DNA of 64,000 bases from Ferruginibacter sp. (GTDB lineage Bacteria > Bacteroidota > Bacteroidia > Chitinophagales > Chitinophagaceae), in NCBI GenBank assembly GCA_013141115.1, contig JABFRP010000004.1, positions 186,001 through 250,000 of the forward strand. Direction: 5' to 3'. The notes below the pieces were generated by a model. The model had not been told where the DNA came from and made no database searches. It was given only the letters and a program-made list of their open reading frames with translations. Positions within the stretch are counted from its first letter, which is position 1. Each line of letters opens with the position of its first letter. The translations under genes and the position numbers were made by a program. This document shows, piece after piece, positions 53,235 through 61,752 of this stretch.

Positions 53235-54617
53235 ATGGAATTATTAGCAATAAATTGGAGCAATATCGGATCGCAAATTGTTCAGCTCATTTTAGCTTTA
53301 TCAATATTGGTTATCGTTCACGAGTTTGGCCATTACATTACCGCAAGATGGTTTAAATGCCGGGTAGAAAAATTTTACCTTTTCTTCGATCCCTGGTTTT
53401 CTTTGTTTAAAAAGAAAGTAGGCGATACCGAATATGGTATTGGCTGGTTGCCATTGGGCGGTTATGTAAAAATATCCGGCATGGTGGATGAAAGTATGGA
53501 TAAAGAACAATTAAAATTGCCACCGCAGCCATGGGAGTTTAGAAGTAAACCGGCCTGGCAGCGTTTAATAGTAATGTTGGCAGGTGTTACCATGAATATA
53601 TTGCTGGCATTTTTTATTTACGCCATGATATTGTTTGTGTGGGGTGAAAAAAAGATCGACAATAGCTCTGTAAAAAATGGTATTTATTGTGCGGATAGTT
53701 TATTACTCAAATTTGGTTTACAACATGGCGATAAAATTGTTTCGGTAAATGATAAGCCGGCAAAATATTTTGATGACATTCCTGCAAGCATCATTACATC
53801 TGAAAGTATAGTGGTAGAAAGAAATGGTAAACAGCAAACACTTACCATGCCTGAAAATTTGTTGGGGCAACTAGCAGAGCTAAAGAAAAAAGGCGTAGGA
53901 TTTTTAGAGCTCAGAAGGCCTGCATTGGTAGGAGATATGTCGGATAAATATTTTGATACTTCTTATGCAAAAAAAGCCGGACTGCAACACAACGATAAGA
54001 TCATTGCTATTGATTCTGTGCAGGTGCAATATTTTGATGAAATTGGTTTGCTTGTTCAAGGCAAAAAAAATGCTACTGTAAATATTGAAATAGAAAGAAA
54101 CGGAGAGAAAAAATTATTGACGAGTAAAGTAAATGGCGATGGTAAATTAGGTCTTCCATACATTGATGTTGAACAGATGGATAGCCTTGGGTTACTTAAA
54201 ATTAATGAAAAAAAATACGGCTTCTTCGCATCCTTCCCTGCGGGAGTTGCTAAAACCTGGGAAAAATTAAACAGCTATATCGATCAGTTTAAAAAAGTAG
54301 TTAACCCAAGCACAGGTGGTTATAAAGCGGTAGGAGGATTTAAACGTATTGCTTCTATCTTTCCCACACCCTGGGATTGGCAGGCTTTCTGGAGCATCAC
54401 TGCCTTTTTATCTGTAATGCTGGCCTTTATGAACTTACTGCCAATACCGGCATTGGATGGCGGACACGTTTTATTTACATTAGGCGAAATGATTACCGGC
54501 CGAAAACCCAACGAGAAGTTTTTAGAGTACGCACAAATTGTAGGTATGGTATTATTACTTGGCCTGATGCTTTATGCCAATGGTAACGATTGGTTTGGCT
54601 GGGGGAAGGGACAATAG
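53235..54617 (+). CDS. rseP: RIP metalloprotease RseP (site-2 protease)
   Basis: A 460-residue intramembrane zinc protease. The active site motif is VHEFGHYITARWF (about residue 33-45); a second motif NLLPIPALDGGHVL (about 400) supplies the Asp ligand. Two PDZ-like domains lie in between (around 145-215 and 225-300). It cleaves membrane anti-sigma factors within the bilayer, and could act on the RskA-like protein at 27741-28505, though that is a guess. Follows dxr, the usual order. Confidence 0.95.
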   Translation: MELLAINWSNIGSQIVQLILALSILVIVHEFGHYITARWFKCRVEKFYLFFDPWFSLFKKKVGDTEYGIGWLPLGGYVKISGMVDESMDKEQLKLPPQPWEFRSKPAWQRLIVMLAGVTMNILLAFFIYAMILFVWGEKKIDNSSVKNGIYCADSLLLKFGLQHGDKIVSVNDKPAKYFDDIPASIITSESIVVERNGKQQTLTMPENLLGQLAELKKKGVGFLELRRPALVGDMSDKYFDTSYAKKAGLQHNDKIIAIDSVQVQYFDEIGLLVQGKKNATVNIEIERNGEKKLLTSKVNGDGKLGLPYIDVEQMDSLGLLKINEKKYGFFASFPAGVAKTWEKLNSYIDQFKKVVNPSTGGYKAVGGFKRIASIFPTPWDWQAFWSITAFLSVMLAFMNLLPIPALDGGHVLFTLGEMITGRKPNEKFLEYAQIVGMVLLLGLMLYANGNDWFGWGKGQ

Positions 54618-54660
54618 GGAAGAAGTAAAAAAGTATATAAGGTATTGAGTATAGAAAGTA

Positions 54661-54694
54661 AAAGGAAGTTTTCATGATGAAGCTTCCTTTTTTT
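54661..54694. terminator. Terminator hairpin
   Basis: Stem AAAGGAAG (54661-54668) with CTTCCTTT (54683-54690), then a T-run. Ends rseP and faces the convergent MutS-like gene. Confidence 0.75.
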
Positions 54695-54750
54695 ATAACT
54701 AATAATTTAATTTGTGTAATTAGTTAAAATTCGTGTAATAGAAATTCCAG

Positions 54751-56544
54751 TTACAATTCAATCCCAATTTTCTTCATCAGTATTGATGCATTTAAACTGG
54801 TGCAAATACCTTCTTTTAATTTGTAATCAAAATATAATTCCTCATTTTCTACCTGCACATCAAAATGGTAGTTCAAAATGTTTTCGGGATAGGTTTCTTT
54901 TAATTTTGCCAGTTCCACATCGTGTGTGGCAATAATGCATGCAGCTTTATGTTTTATCAATTGTTTTACTAAAGCTACAGATCCTGTGTGGCGATCTAAA
55001 GAGTTGGTACCTCTTAAGATTTCATCTAATAAAATAAATATTTTTTCACCGGCATTTACCCTGTCAATAATGGCTTTTAGTTTTTTTAGTTCTGCATAAA
55101 AAGTACTGGTACTTTCTTCTAAATTATCGGCAATACGCATACTGCTGATCACCTGTACAGGTGATAATGTAAAATCTGTTGCACAAACATTGGCGCCTGC
55201 CATTGCCAAAACGGTATTAACACCTATGCTGCGCAGGTAAGTGCTTTTGCCTGCCATATTACTTCCGGTTATCAGCATCAGTTCTTCACGGGTATTCATG
55301 CTGATATTATTGTTGACTCTTTTTTCTGCATTAATTAAAGGATGACCAATATTGCTACCGCTAATAGTAAAATGATTATCCGTAAATGTTGGGCTGCACC
55401 ATTCCGGATGGTTAAATGATACTGTGGCAAAACTATTCAATGCTTCAAATTCACCAATGGCATCAAACCACTCATTTATATTCTGGCGGTTGCGTTGCTT
55501 CCATTTTTCTAATGCCATGGCCTGGTGAATATCCCATTGAAAAATAATGGCTAACGGAATAAAAACCACAGGGTTTAATCTCAGGTCCAATCTCTCCACT
55601 ATCTTTTTTAATTGCTTTAATTGGGTGGAGGCTTTACTGTTTTCAATAATGAATTTTGCCTGCAGCGATTGCAGTAAAGGCGTATTAAAAGAAGTTTGTT
55701 CAATTAATTTTACACTATCTGCTAATACCGCTAACTCATCCGCCATTTTGCTTACCTGCTCATGTAATGGGGCAATTTTTTTTGCCATCACAAAAGCAAG
55801 CATTGCAGAACCCAGTAAAAAAAGATTCCTTGTAGTATCTGCAATAATATCTGCCATGTTTAATCCGATAACAGCGATGATTATTGCGGGTACTGCGTAT
55901 TGTAATATTTTCCAGAATACATTATTAATAAAATGAGGTTGGCTTTGTAACCAGCTTTGCAATCTTTCTTGTGTGGCGGTAGTTATTTTTTGTGCAGCAC
56001 CATAAGCCTGTAATTGCTGGCTCCAGTCTTTGGTGGCAGTTAGTTCTTTTATGGCAGCTTGTCTTTGTAAAATGGTATTTACTCCGGCAGGTTGTAGCAA
56101 CCATGCTGCTAAATTTTTTCCACCCATATCGGATGTAGTGCGGTTGCAATATTGAAACACCGAAGCTTTTCCAAAAATATCCAGGTCGTTGGCGTAAGGA
56201 TGTTCAGCCGGTAAAAACTGGCTGCCATTTTCAAAATGATAGTATTGATGAGCCAAAGTTTTTAACTCATCTTCATTAATTTTTATCAACCGTTGCGTAT
56301 GTTTTATGGCTTCTTTGTTTTTTATATCCAGGTAAATTATTCGGCTAAATACAGCTAACAATAATAAGGTGGCAATAATGACATAGCTAACTCCCGACGG
56401 CAATAAAAAATAAATAGCTGCCCCAATTGCAAGCACCATGGCAAAACGCAGCCAGCCTAATATGGATTTTTTTTGCAGTAATTGTTCCTGTTGTTCGGCT
56501 AGTAATTTTATTCTGCTATTGTAATAAGTATCCGGAGCCATCAT
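54751..56544 (-). CDS. MutS-family ATPase with N-terminal membrane segments
   Basis: A 598-residue MutS-related protein. The N-terminus has two membrane helices (about residues 32-70) and another pair near 205-250. A MutS core/clamp-like region follows, then the ABC-type ATPase domain V: Walker A TGSNMAGKSTYL, Walker B FILLDEILRGTNSLD and a switch His in ATHDVELAKL. The mismatch-recognition domain is missing, so it is not a classical mismatch-repair MutS. Starts at ATG 56544 (or 56541). Membrane MutS-likes are common in Bacteroidota; role unknown. Confidence 0.85.
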   Translation of the reverse strand: MMAPDTYYNSRIKLLAEQQEQLLQKKSILGWLRFAMVLAIGAAIYFLLPSGVSYVIIATLLLLAVFSRIIYLDIKNKEAIKHTQRLIKINEDELKTLAHQYYHFENGSQFLPAEHPYANDLDIFGKASVFQYCNRTTSDMGGKNLAAWLLQPAGVNTILQRQAAIKELTATKDWSQQLQAYGAAQKITTATQERLQSWLQSQPHFINNVFWKILQYAVPAIIIAVIGLNMADIIADTTRNLFLLGSAMLAFVMAKKIAPLHEQVSKMADELAVLADSVKLIEQTSFNTPLLQSLQAKFIIENSKASTQLKQLKKIVERLDLRLNPVVFIPLAIIFQWDIHQAMALEKWKQRNRQNINEWFDAIGEFEALNSFATVSFNHPEWCSPTFTDNHFTISGSNIGHPLINAEKRVNNNISMNTREELMLITGSNMAGKSTYLRSIGVNTVLAMAGANVCATDFTLSPVQVISSMRIADNLEESTSTFYAELKKLKAIIDRVNAGEKIFILLDEILRGTNSLDRHTGSVALVKQLIKHKAACIIATHDVELAKLKETYPENILNYHFDVQVENEELYFDYKLKEGICTSLNASILMKKIGIEL

Positions 56545-56605
56545 GTTTTTTGTTAAAGTAATTATTTGCAAATGTACTTTTATAACGATAACAAAATACT
56601 TTCCG

Positions 56606-56613
56606 TAAATTTG
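56606..56613 (+). promoter_or_regulatory. -7 element of the tmRNA promoter
   Basis: TAAATTTG, an exact TAnnTTTG match, ending 16 bp before the tmRNA 5' end. Confidence 0.6.
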
Positions 56614-56628
56614 CTGCTCTTAAAACCC

Positions 56629-56999
56629 GGGGCTGACCGGTTTTGACAGCATAGCTCTTTGTAAGTATAAGCATGTAGTGCGTTGGATAATTAGCACTTT
56701 AATCTGAATATTCAACAACTTAAATGGCAATACTCAGTATGCCATGGCTGCTTAATCGATAGATTAGCATCCATTAGGGCCGCCGAACAGGTCAGTTCTG
56801 TTACCATGTTCCGCCGCCGACTCAAAAACAAAACGGAATGCTGTAATGGAATGAAGTGACCATTGCTTAAGACCATTCTTCTAAGGATACAGTTGGTTGG
56901 TTAGGTTCCTGCTGTTTCCCGACAATTAATAACTAAATAAACATGTAGAAAGCTTACGGCGAATATGTTTGGACCAGGGTTCGATTCCCTGCAGCTCCA
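56629..56999 (+). ncRNA. ssrA: tmRNA (SsrA)
   Basis: A 371-nt tmRNA. The 5' end GGGGCTG pairs with CAGCTCC near the 3' end, discriminator A at 56999; the T arm GGTTCGATTCCC is standard. The tag ORF (56726-56755) encodes GNTQYAMAA followed by TAA, close to the known Bacteroidota tags ending YALAA/YAMAA. CCA is not encoded. The tag targets stalled proteins for proteolysis. Confidence 0.95.
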
Positions 57000-57003
57000 C
57001 CTG

Positions 57004-57033
57004 AGGGGAAAACTGATAAGTTTTCCCCTTTTT
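57004..57033 (+). terminator. tmRNA terminator
   Basis: An 11-bp perfect stem AGGGGAAAACT/AGTTTTCCCCT with a GATA loop and T-run. Confidence 0.9.
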
Positions 57034-57093
57034 CGTCTATTATCAGTAGTCGCTTTTCCTTTAAAATCAAAGCGTTATGAGAGAATGTAGGCA

Positions 57094-57228
57094 TTAGGTA
57101 TGGGGTTCGATAAACACCGACCACTTTGTTAAAACACTATACAAAGATTCTTCATTGGCAGGCGCCGGATACAATAAGCGTAAGTTGTCAGTAGTAAATT
57201 TAGTTTCTCTTGCTCCGTTGTTTTTCAT
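57094..57228 (-). CDS. Possible small ORF of unknown function downstream of tmRNA
   Basis: A 44-residue reading frame (MKNNGARETKFTT...EPHT) on the minus strand. It has the look of the N-terminus of a longer protein but ends at a TAA. Could be a real small gene or a remnant of a gene disrupted when the region beside tmRNA was rearranged. Nothing else is seen in 57034-57394. Confidence 0.3.
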   Translation of the reverse strand: MKNNGARETKFTTDNLRLLYPAPANEESLYSVLTKWSVFIEPHT

Positions 57229-57394
57229 ACAAACATATTTTTGGTTTGTTAAGCAGGCAGCGTTTCATTATCAGAATATCCCCCAAAGTTTGTACCTATA
57301 GGTCAGTATAGGTTTTGGTGATTAGAGTGGAATGTTTGTGAAAAGGATTATTTCGGTCAGACTCACTATTTGAACTCATTTTAGTTATTAATCC

Positions 57395-57530
57395 GTAATA
57401 TATTTCTGATAGGAGGCGGTTTGTTGCCTAATGCCATATTTTACCTATTTTTAAGTAATATATTTCTGATTATTTTGTTTTTTAAGAGATTGTTACTATT
57501 TTTGGCATATACCGGTAATATATTTCTGAT
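57395..57530 (+). promoter_or_regulatory. HipB-type operator array and promoter
   Basis: Three identical copies of GTAATATATTTCTGAT at 57395, 57455 and 57515, exactly 60 bp apart. A -7 element TATTTTTG (57497-57504) lies between copies two and three, and copy three runs into the hipB ATG. This suggests autorepression with DNA looping. Confidence 0.7.
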
Positions 57531-57864
57531 GAATAAAGTAGAAATTGGACATATTATACAAAATAGGCGAAATTCGCTATCAATTAAGCAAGAGGATCTT
57601 GCAGAAATGACGGGCATTACTTCTAAGACAATCTACCTGATTGAAAGTGGAAATGGTAATCCATCCATTGATACGCTCAACAAGCTATTGGAAACTCTGG
57701 GCCTTGAAATATCTGTTGACATAAAAAAACTGAATGAATGGAAGGGCTTGTTTACAATAATGGTGTGCTTGTCGGCAGCATTGAGAAAGATGAAAACGGC
57801 CACTATATGTTTCAGTATGACGACGGGTATTTTGCCAATAAGCAAAATCCGCCTGTTAGCTTAA
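57529..57864 (+). CDS. hipB: HipB-like antitoxin, Xre-family HTH
   Basis: Start ATG 57529 (MNKVEIGHIIQNRRNSL). A helix-turn-helix of the Xre/HipB type (IKQEDLAEMTGITSKTIYLIESGNGNPSIDTLNKLLETLG) covers about residues 18-58. Conserved HipB proteins stop soon after the LGLEIS strand; here the frame runs on for about 40 unlike residues, into the hipS frame, after an A7 run (57723-57729). One base fewer there would stop translation at TGA 57731, next to the hipS start. The extension may be an error or a real tail. Confidence 0.75.
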   Translation: MNKVEIGHIIQNRRNSLSIKQEDLAEMTGITSKTIYLIESGNGNPSIDTLNKLLETLGLEISVDIKKLNEWKGLFTIMVCLSAALRKMKTATICFSMTTGILPISKIRLLA

Positions 57865-58082
57865 CGCTGCCCAAAACACAAAAAGAATACCGGTCAGAAA
57901 AAATGTTTCCTTTTTTTTATGGACTTCTTTCGGAAGGAATTAATAAAGACATCCAGTGCCGGTTATACAAGATTGATGAGAATGACGATTTTACGAGGCT
58001 GTTGTTAACCACCAGTCATGATACAATAGGTTCTATTACTATTAAACCAGAAGATGATGAATTGTTTAGGTTGTTATACTGA
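57738..58082 (+). CDS. HipS-like protein (HipA N-terminal subdomain)
   Basis: A 114-residue protein equal to the N-terminal Couple_hipA domain of HipA: GLVYNNGVLVGSIEKDENGHYMFQYDDGYF and SLTLPKTQKEYRSEKMFPFFYGLLSEG. In split HipBST loci this separate subunit acts as or with the antitoxin. It overlaps both hipB and the kinase gene. Confidence 0.85.
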   Translation: MEGLVYNNGVLVGSIEKDENGHYMFQYDDGYFANKQNPPVSLTLPKTQKEYRSEKMFPFFYGLLSEGINKDIQCRLYKIDENDDFTRLLLTTSHDTIGSITIKPEDDELFRLLY

Positions 58083-59031
58083 AGTAAAAGAAGGCTACTG
58101 TTTAAAATGCAGGAAGAAATTGTTTGATAAAGCAAGGGTGCCTGCAGTATTATTATTTGATGCCCCTAAAGCCGATAACCTTGCGGAGTTTCAGGAACAC
58201 AGTAAGCGTTTATCCATTTCCGGTGTACAACTTAAATACTCTATTTGGTTAGAAAACGGTGAGCTTAAATTGTATGACAGAAATGGTCAGTATATTTTAA
58301 AACCGGTTCCTCCTGCAAAACAATTAATCAATTTTGACGATGCTCCAGAAAACGAGCATCTCACTATGCAGATAGCAGAACAGTTTTTTAATATCGATAC
58401 TGCGGCTAATGCACTCATACATTTTAAAGATGGACAGCCAGCATATATCACCAGGCGCTTTGATGTAAAACCGGATGGCAGCAAGTATATGCAGGAGGAT
58501 TTTGCACAGTTGACAAACAGGACAAAACATACGCACGGTGAAACATTCAAGTACGAGGGTACCTATGAAGAAATTGGAATATTGATAAAAAAATTTGTGG
58601 CAGCTGCTATGCCTGCGCTTGAAAAGTTTTTTCAACTGGTTATTTTCAATTATGTTTTTTCAAATGGCGATGCTCATTTAAAAAACTTTTCTCTTATCCG
58701 TAATGATTCCGGCGAGTACCTGTTGGCTCCTGCGTATGATTTGATGAGTACAGTCATTCACACGCCGTATGAATCTGATACAGCTTTGGATTTATATGCG
58801 GATGATATTAATTCAGCATACTACTCAGCTTATGGCCATTATGGCCGTGACAATTTTATGGAACTGGCGAGGCGCTTAGGAATAGTGGAAACAAGGGCAG
58901 CAAGAATACTGGATCAATTCAATACAAATAAAAATGAAATAACTGAATTCATCAATGGCTCTTTTTTATCTGAGGTAGTTAAAAAGCTTTATGTGTCATG
59001 CTTTAACGATAAAGTAAAACGTATTCAATAA
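58054..59031 (+). CDS. HipT-like Ser/Thr kinase toxin (HipA C-terminal domain)
   Basis: A 325-residue HipA-type kinase without the N-terminal subdomain. It starts with a CxxC pair motif (CLGCY...CLKC, possibly zinc-binding), then SGVQLKYSI, RRFDVKPDG, the catalytic FSNGDAHLKNFSLI (Asp in NGDxHxKN) and APAYDLMS (Mg-binding). E. coli HipA and HipT phosphorylate aminoacyl-tRNA synthetases, halting growth; the target here is unknown. Start overlaps hipS by 29 bp. Confidence 0.88.
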   Translation: MMNCLGCYTEVKEGYCLKCRKKLFDKARVPAVLLFDAPKADNLAEFQEHSKRLSISGVQLKYSIWLENGELKLYDRNGQYILKPVPPAKQLINFDDAPENEHLTMQIAEQFFNIDTAANALIHFKDGQPAYITRRFDVKPDGSKYMQEDFAQLTNRTKHTHGETFKYEGTYEEIGILIKKFVAAAMPALEKFFQLVIFNYVFSNGDAHLKNFSLIRNDSGEYLLAPAYDLMSTVIHTPYESDTALDLYADDINSAYYSAYGHYGRDNFMELARRLGIVETRAARILDQFNTNKNEITEFINGSFLSEVVKKLYVSCFNDKVKRIQ

Positions 59032-59103
59032 GTTTTTACCTCATCTATTTTAATCACCAAATACCTGTAAGGTAGCAAGCCTTGTATCTTCTTTCTCATC
59101 AGC

Positions 59104-59298
59104 TTACAGGTGAAGTGTAATGCTTAATCCAAAACAATGCACTTTCTTTTTATCAGCATCTATTATGCATGAACCGATAGTAATAGGGGTGAGGTGCTTG
59201 AAAGAAAAATGCTCCAAGTTCTTAGAAAAAATGATGATTTCATTACCGTCCAAACGCATATACTTTTGAATCTTTTCTTGTAAAATTTTTGTTTCCAT
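59104..59298 (-). CDS. Possible small hypothetical protein
   Basis: A 64-residue frame (METKILQEKIQKYM...) in an otherwise gene-poor stretch (59032-59816). It has charged helix then strand-like composition, but no family or promoter that I can identify. Could be spurious. Confidence 0.3.
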   Translation of the reverse strand: METKILQEKIQKYMRLDGNEIIIFSKNLEHFSFKHLTPITIGSCIIDADKKKVHCFGLSITLHL

Positions 59299-59393
59299 AA
59301 AAATTTCGCACTTAAATTAAAGGTGGTATAAGCAACTCTATTGCTCAAACAATTCTAACCATATTTGATAGCTTATTGTTGTCAAGATACTGA

Positions 59394-59585
59394 GACAGTT
59401 TATCCTTGGCCTTTGTAAATTTTAATTGTGATAATAATGCAGTAAAAATAATTTCTAAAGATTTACAGTATATAAGTGCTGAAGGAGAATTATTAATAAG
59501 CTGGCCATCTGTAATCAAAGCTGATGAATATGATTTGGAATGGGCAGTAATTGATCAGGCCGCTTTACCACAATATTATATCTAA
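59394..59585 (+). pseudogene. Remnant of a large surface protein
   Basis: An open stretch without a proper start, encoding SISAEGELLISW-like ISAEGELLISWPSVIKADEYDLEW then a stop. The pattern is that of fibronectin/RHS-type surface protein domains common in this phylum. It is too short to be functional, and upstream sequence is interrupted by a stop. Decayed gene end. Confidence 0.35.
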
Positions 59586-59795
59586 CCCGTTGGCGGAGTT
59601 AAGCATACTTTAGCCAATTAATTCTGCCAACAGGTTATTTTATTCCGGTTAATACAAATTAATAAATTTGTTAGCACATGCCACCAATTTATACTTAATA
59701 CTGGCCACAATTTTTTTGCGCCACCATTCGTATGCAGAATGTGGTATTTAGTGATTCCTTGAAGGTTATTCGTAGGTGAATTTGGTTTGGGAGTT

Positions 59796-59803
59796 TATAT
59801 TTG
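59796..59803 (+). promoter_or_regulatory. -7 element of the LytS/LytTR pair
   Basis: TATATTTG, an exact TAnnTTTG match 13 bp before the kinase start codon, implying an almost leaderless message. Confidence 0.5.
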
Positions 59804-59816
59804 CCATTTTTGACAC

Positions 59817-60866
59817 TTGAAAAGCGAAAATCGAAAACATATCATTTTTTGGCTGTGCTATGTCGTATTTGAGATATATGTTGAATATGCCTATTTACTG
59901 CGTGATTTTAAGCAAACCCCATGGTATGAAGTAGTGTGGATTTCAACTCGTACCGAATCATTGCTGCTATTATTAAAAATTCCACTTGCTTACGTTGTTG
60001 TTAATAGTGTACATAATCTTGTAGAGAACCAAAAGAAGGTTTTTGGGAGTTTATTACGCATTTTTTTTTCGTATGCTATAGCAATTGCAATATACGTGTA
60101 TTTTGTTTTTAATATTTTTTACCCTCTAATTTACAAATTACCAGTTTCAGAAGACGATACTTTAGGTAACCGGAGTTTAATGGTCTTTCTGGATCTGACA
60201 TTTGCAGCAGTTGTATTTTTTGCCGTGTTTCAGTATTTTCAACACCAGAAATGGAAATTAAAAGAAAGAGAATTGGTCAATGAGCGTATTGTGGCAGAGT
60301 TAAATTTAATCAAAGCACAAACCAATCCGCATTTTTTATTTAATACCTTGAATTCACTTTATGCATTGGCCCGTAAAAATTCCCCGGATACACAACATGG
60401 AATTTTGAAATTGTCAAACCTGTTAAGATATTTACTGTATGAAGCATCCGCAAATGCTGTTCTCATTAAAAGGGAGATTAATGTAATACAGGATTATATT
60501 GAGCTGGAACAATTGCGCTGGGGTAATAAAGTAGATGTTAAATTTTCCATAGCAGTTGATTGCGAAAATACAGAAATCATTCCTTCCATTTTACTTCAGT
60601 TAGTGGAAAATGCCTTTAAACATGGTGCTGGTGAATCAAGATTTAATTCTTTTATTTTTATTGATTTAAGGCTTAGTAACGAATTTCTTCAATTTACTAT
60701 TCGCAATAGTGCTGAAGAGGAAAAACCAAAGTCTGAAAACAGTTTGGGGTTAAAAAATCTTAAACGATTAATTGATTTATCATATTCTGATTATCACTTC
60801 AATTGCGAATTACTGAATAACGAATTTCTGGTTGAATTAAATATTGCATTAGATGAGAGAAAATAA
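59817..60866 (+). CDS. LytS-like sensor histidine kinase
   Basis: A 349-residue membrane kinase (His_kinase PF06580 type), starting at TTG 59817. Four membrane helices lie in the first about 145 residues. The H box is NPHFLFNTLNSLYALAR (about residue 177) and the ATPase N box is LLQLVENAFKHG. There is no periplasmic sensor domain, so the signal is sensed in or near the membrane. Overlaps its regulator by 14 bp. Confidence 0.92.
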   Translation: MKSENRKHIIFWLCYVVFEIYVEYAYLLRDFKQTPWYEVVWISTRTESLLLLLKIPLAYVVVNSVHNLVENQKKVFGSLLRIFFSYAIAIAIYVYFVFNIFYPLIYKLPVSEDDTLGNRSLMVFLDLTFAAVVFFAVFQYFQHQKWKLKERELVNERIVAELNLIKAQTNPHFLFNTLNSLYALARKNSPDTQHGILKLSNLLRYLLYEASANAVLIKREINVIQDYIELEQLRWGNKVDVKFSIAVDCENTEIIPSILLQLVENAFKHGAGESRFNSFIFIDLRLSNEFLQFTIRNSAEEEKPKSENSLGLKNLKRLIDLSYSDYHFNCELLNNEFLVELNIALDERK

Positions 60867-61575
60867 AATTAATTGTATTGTAATTGAAGATGAACCTTTG
60901 GCAGCTGAAATACTGAAAGATTATATTGCGGAGCTACCAAACTTTCACCTGGTTGCGTATTGTTCAGATGCTATTGCAGCATTAGAAATATTAAAAGATC
61001 AGGAAATTGATTTGATTTTTTTAGATATTAATTTGCCCAAGCTTAAGGGGTTTGATTTTCTTAAAACGCTAACAGTGAGGCCAAAAGTAATTATTACAAG
61101 TGCCTATCATGAGTATGCATTGAAAAGCTTTGAATATAATGTGGTGGATTATTTGCTTAAGCCAATAGAGTTTACACGGTTTTTAAATGCCGTAAATAAA
61201 GTGACAGAAAAAAATAAAGCTTTACCTGTACAACAGCAAACGGTGCAACTATTACCGGAAAGGAAATACCTTTTTTTTAGTGTTGGAAAAAAAAGTGTGA
61301 AAATTTTTCTGGATGAAATAGCCTATGTGGAAAGTGTGAGAGAGTATGTGAAAATATATTACAATAATAAGTTTTTACTTACTAAGATAAAAATAAGTGA
61401 TATAGAACAGGTTTTAATAGCAGAGAATTTTATTCGTATTCACCGATCTTATATTGTTAATATCAACAAGATTGATTCTTTCTCACAACATGAGATTGAA
61501 ATTAATAGTACTGTATTGCCAGTGAGCCGTAGCTATAAAGAAAAATTACAACTCAGGCTTCACACTTTCAAATAA
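60853..61575 (+). CDS. LytTR-family response regulator
   Basis: A 240-residue regulator. Receiver (about 1-120): IEDEPLAAEIL, phospho-acceptor Asp in IDLIFLDINLPKL (about residue 57), TSAYHEYALKSF and VDYLLKPIEF. C-terminal LytTR DNA-binding domain (about 140-240) with EIAYVESVREYVKIYY and IRIHRSYIVNINKI. Likely to act on direct repeats; one candidate lies upstream of the receptor gene that follows. Confidence 0.93.
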   Translation: MRENKINCIVIEDEPLAAEILKDYIAELPNFHLVAYCSDAIAALEILKDQEIDLIFLDINLPKLKGFDFLKTLTVRPKVIITSAYHEYALKSFEYNVVDYLLKPIEFTRFLNAVNKVTEKNKALPVQQQTVQLLPERKYLFFSVGKKSVKIFLDEIAYVESVREYVKIYYNNKFLLTKIKISDIEQVLIAENFIRIHRSYIVNINKIDSFSQHEIEINSTVLPVSRSYKEKLQLRLHTFK

Positions 61576-61581
61576 TTTGTA

Positions 61582-61609
61582 GATACCAATTTCTGTTTTT
61601 CGATACCGA
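61582..61609 (+). promoter_or_regulatory. Candidate LytTR direct-repeat site
   Basis: GATACCAA (61582-61589) and GATACCGA (61602-61609) are direct repeats 20 bp apart, the spacing typical for a LytTR dimer, right after the regulator gene and about 150 bp before the receptor gene. Confidence 0.4.
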
Positions 61610-61752
61610 AATAGCAATTTTTGCCGTCCTTTTAATTCGTATTATCAAATCTGCTGTTTGTAGATAACCTTAGCAGTATGGTAGAGTTTGGAAATTAATT
61701 ACAGTTTGTCAAAATACATTTAGATAAATTTTTTAACCAAAAAACTAACTGT

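Noticed and set aside
56991-57130. Duplicated tmRNA 3' end as an integration site
   Set aside because: Only a short GGGTTCGAT match is found near 57104, too short to support an att repeat.
57395-57530. Regularly spaced 16-bp repeats as a small CRISPR array
   Set aside because: Only three copies, with AT-rich 44-bp gaps holding a promoter element, directly before a HipB gene, and no cas genes. An operator array explains it better.
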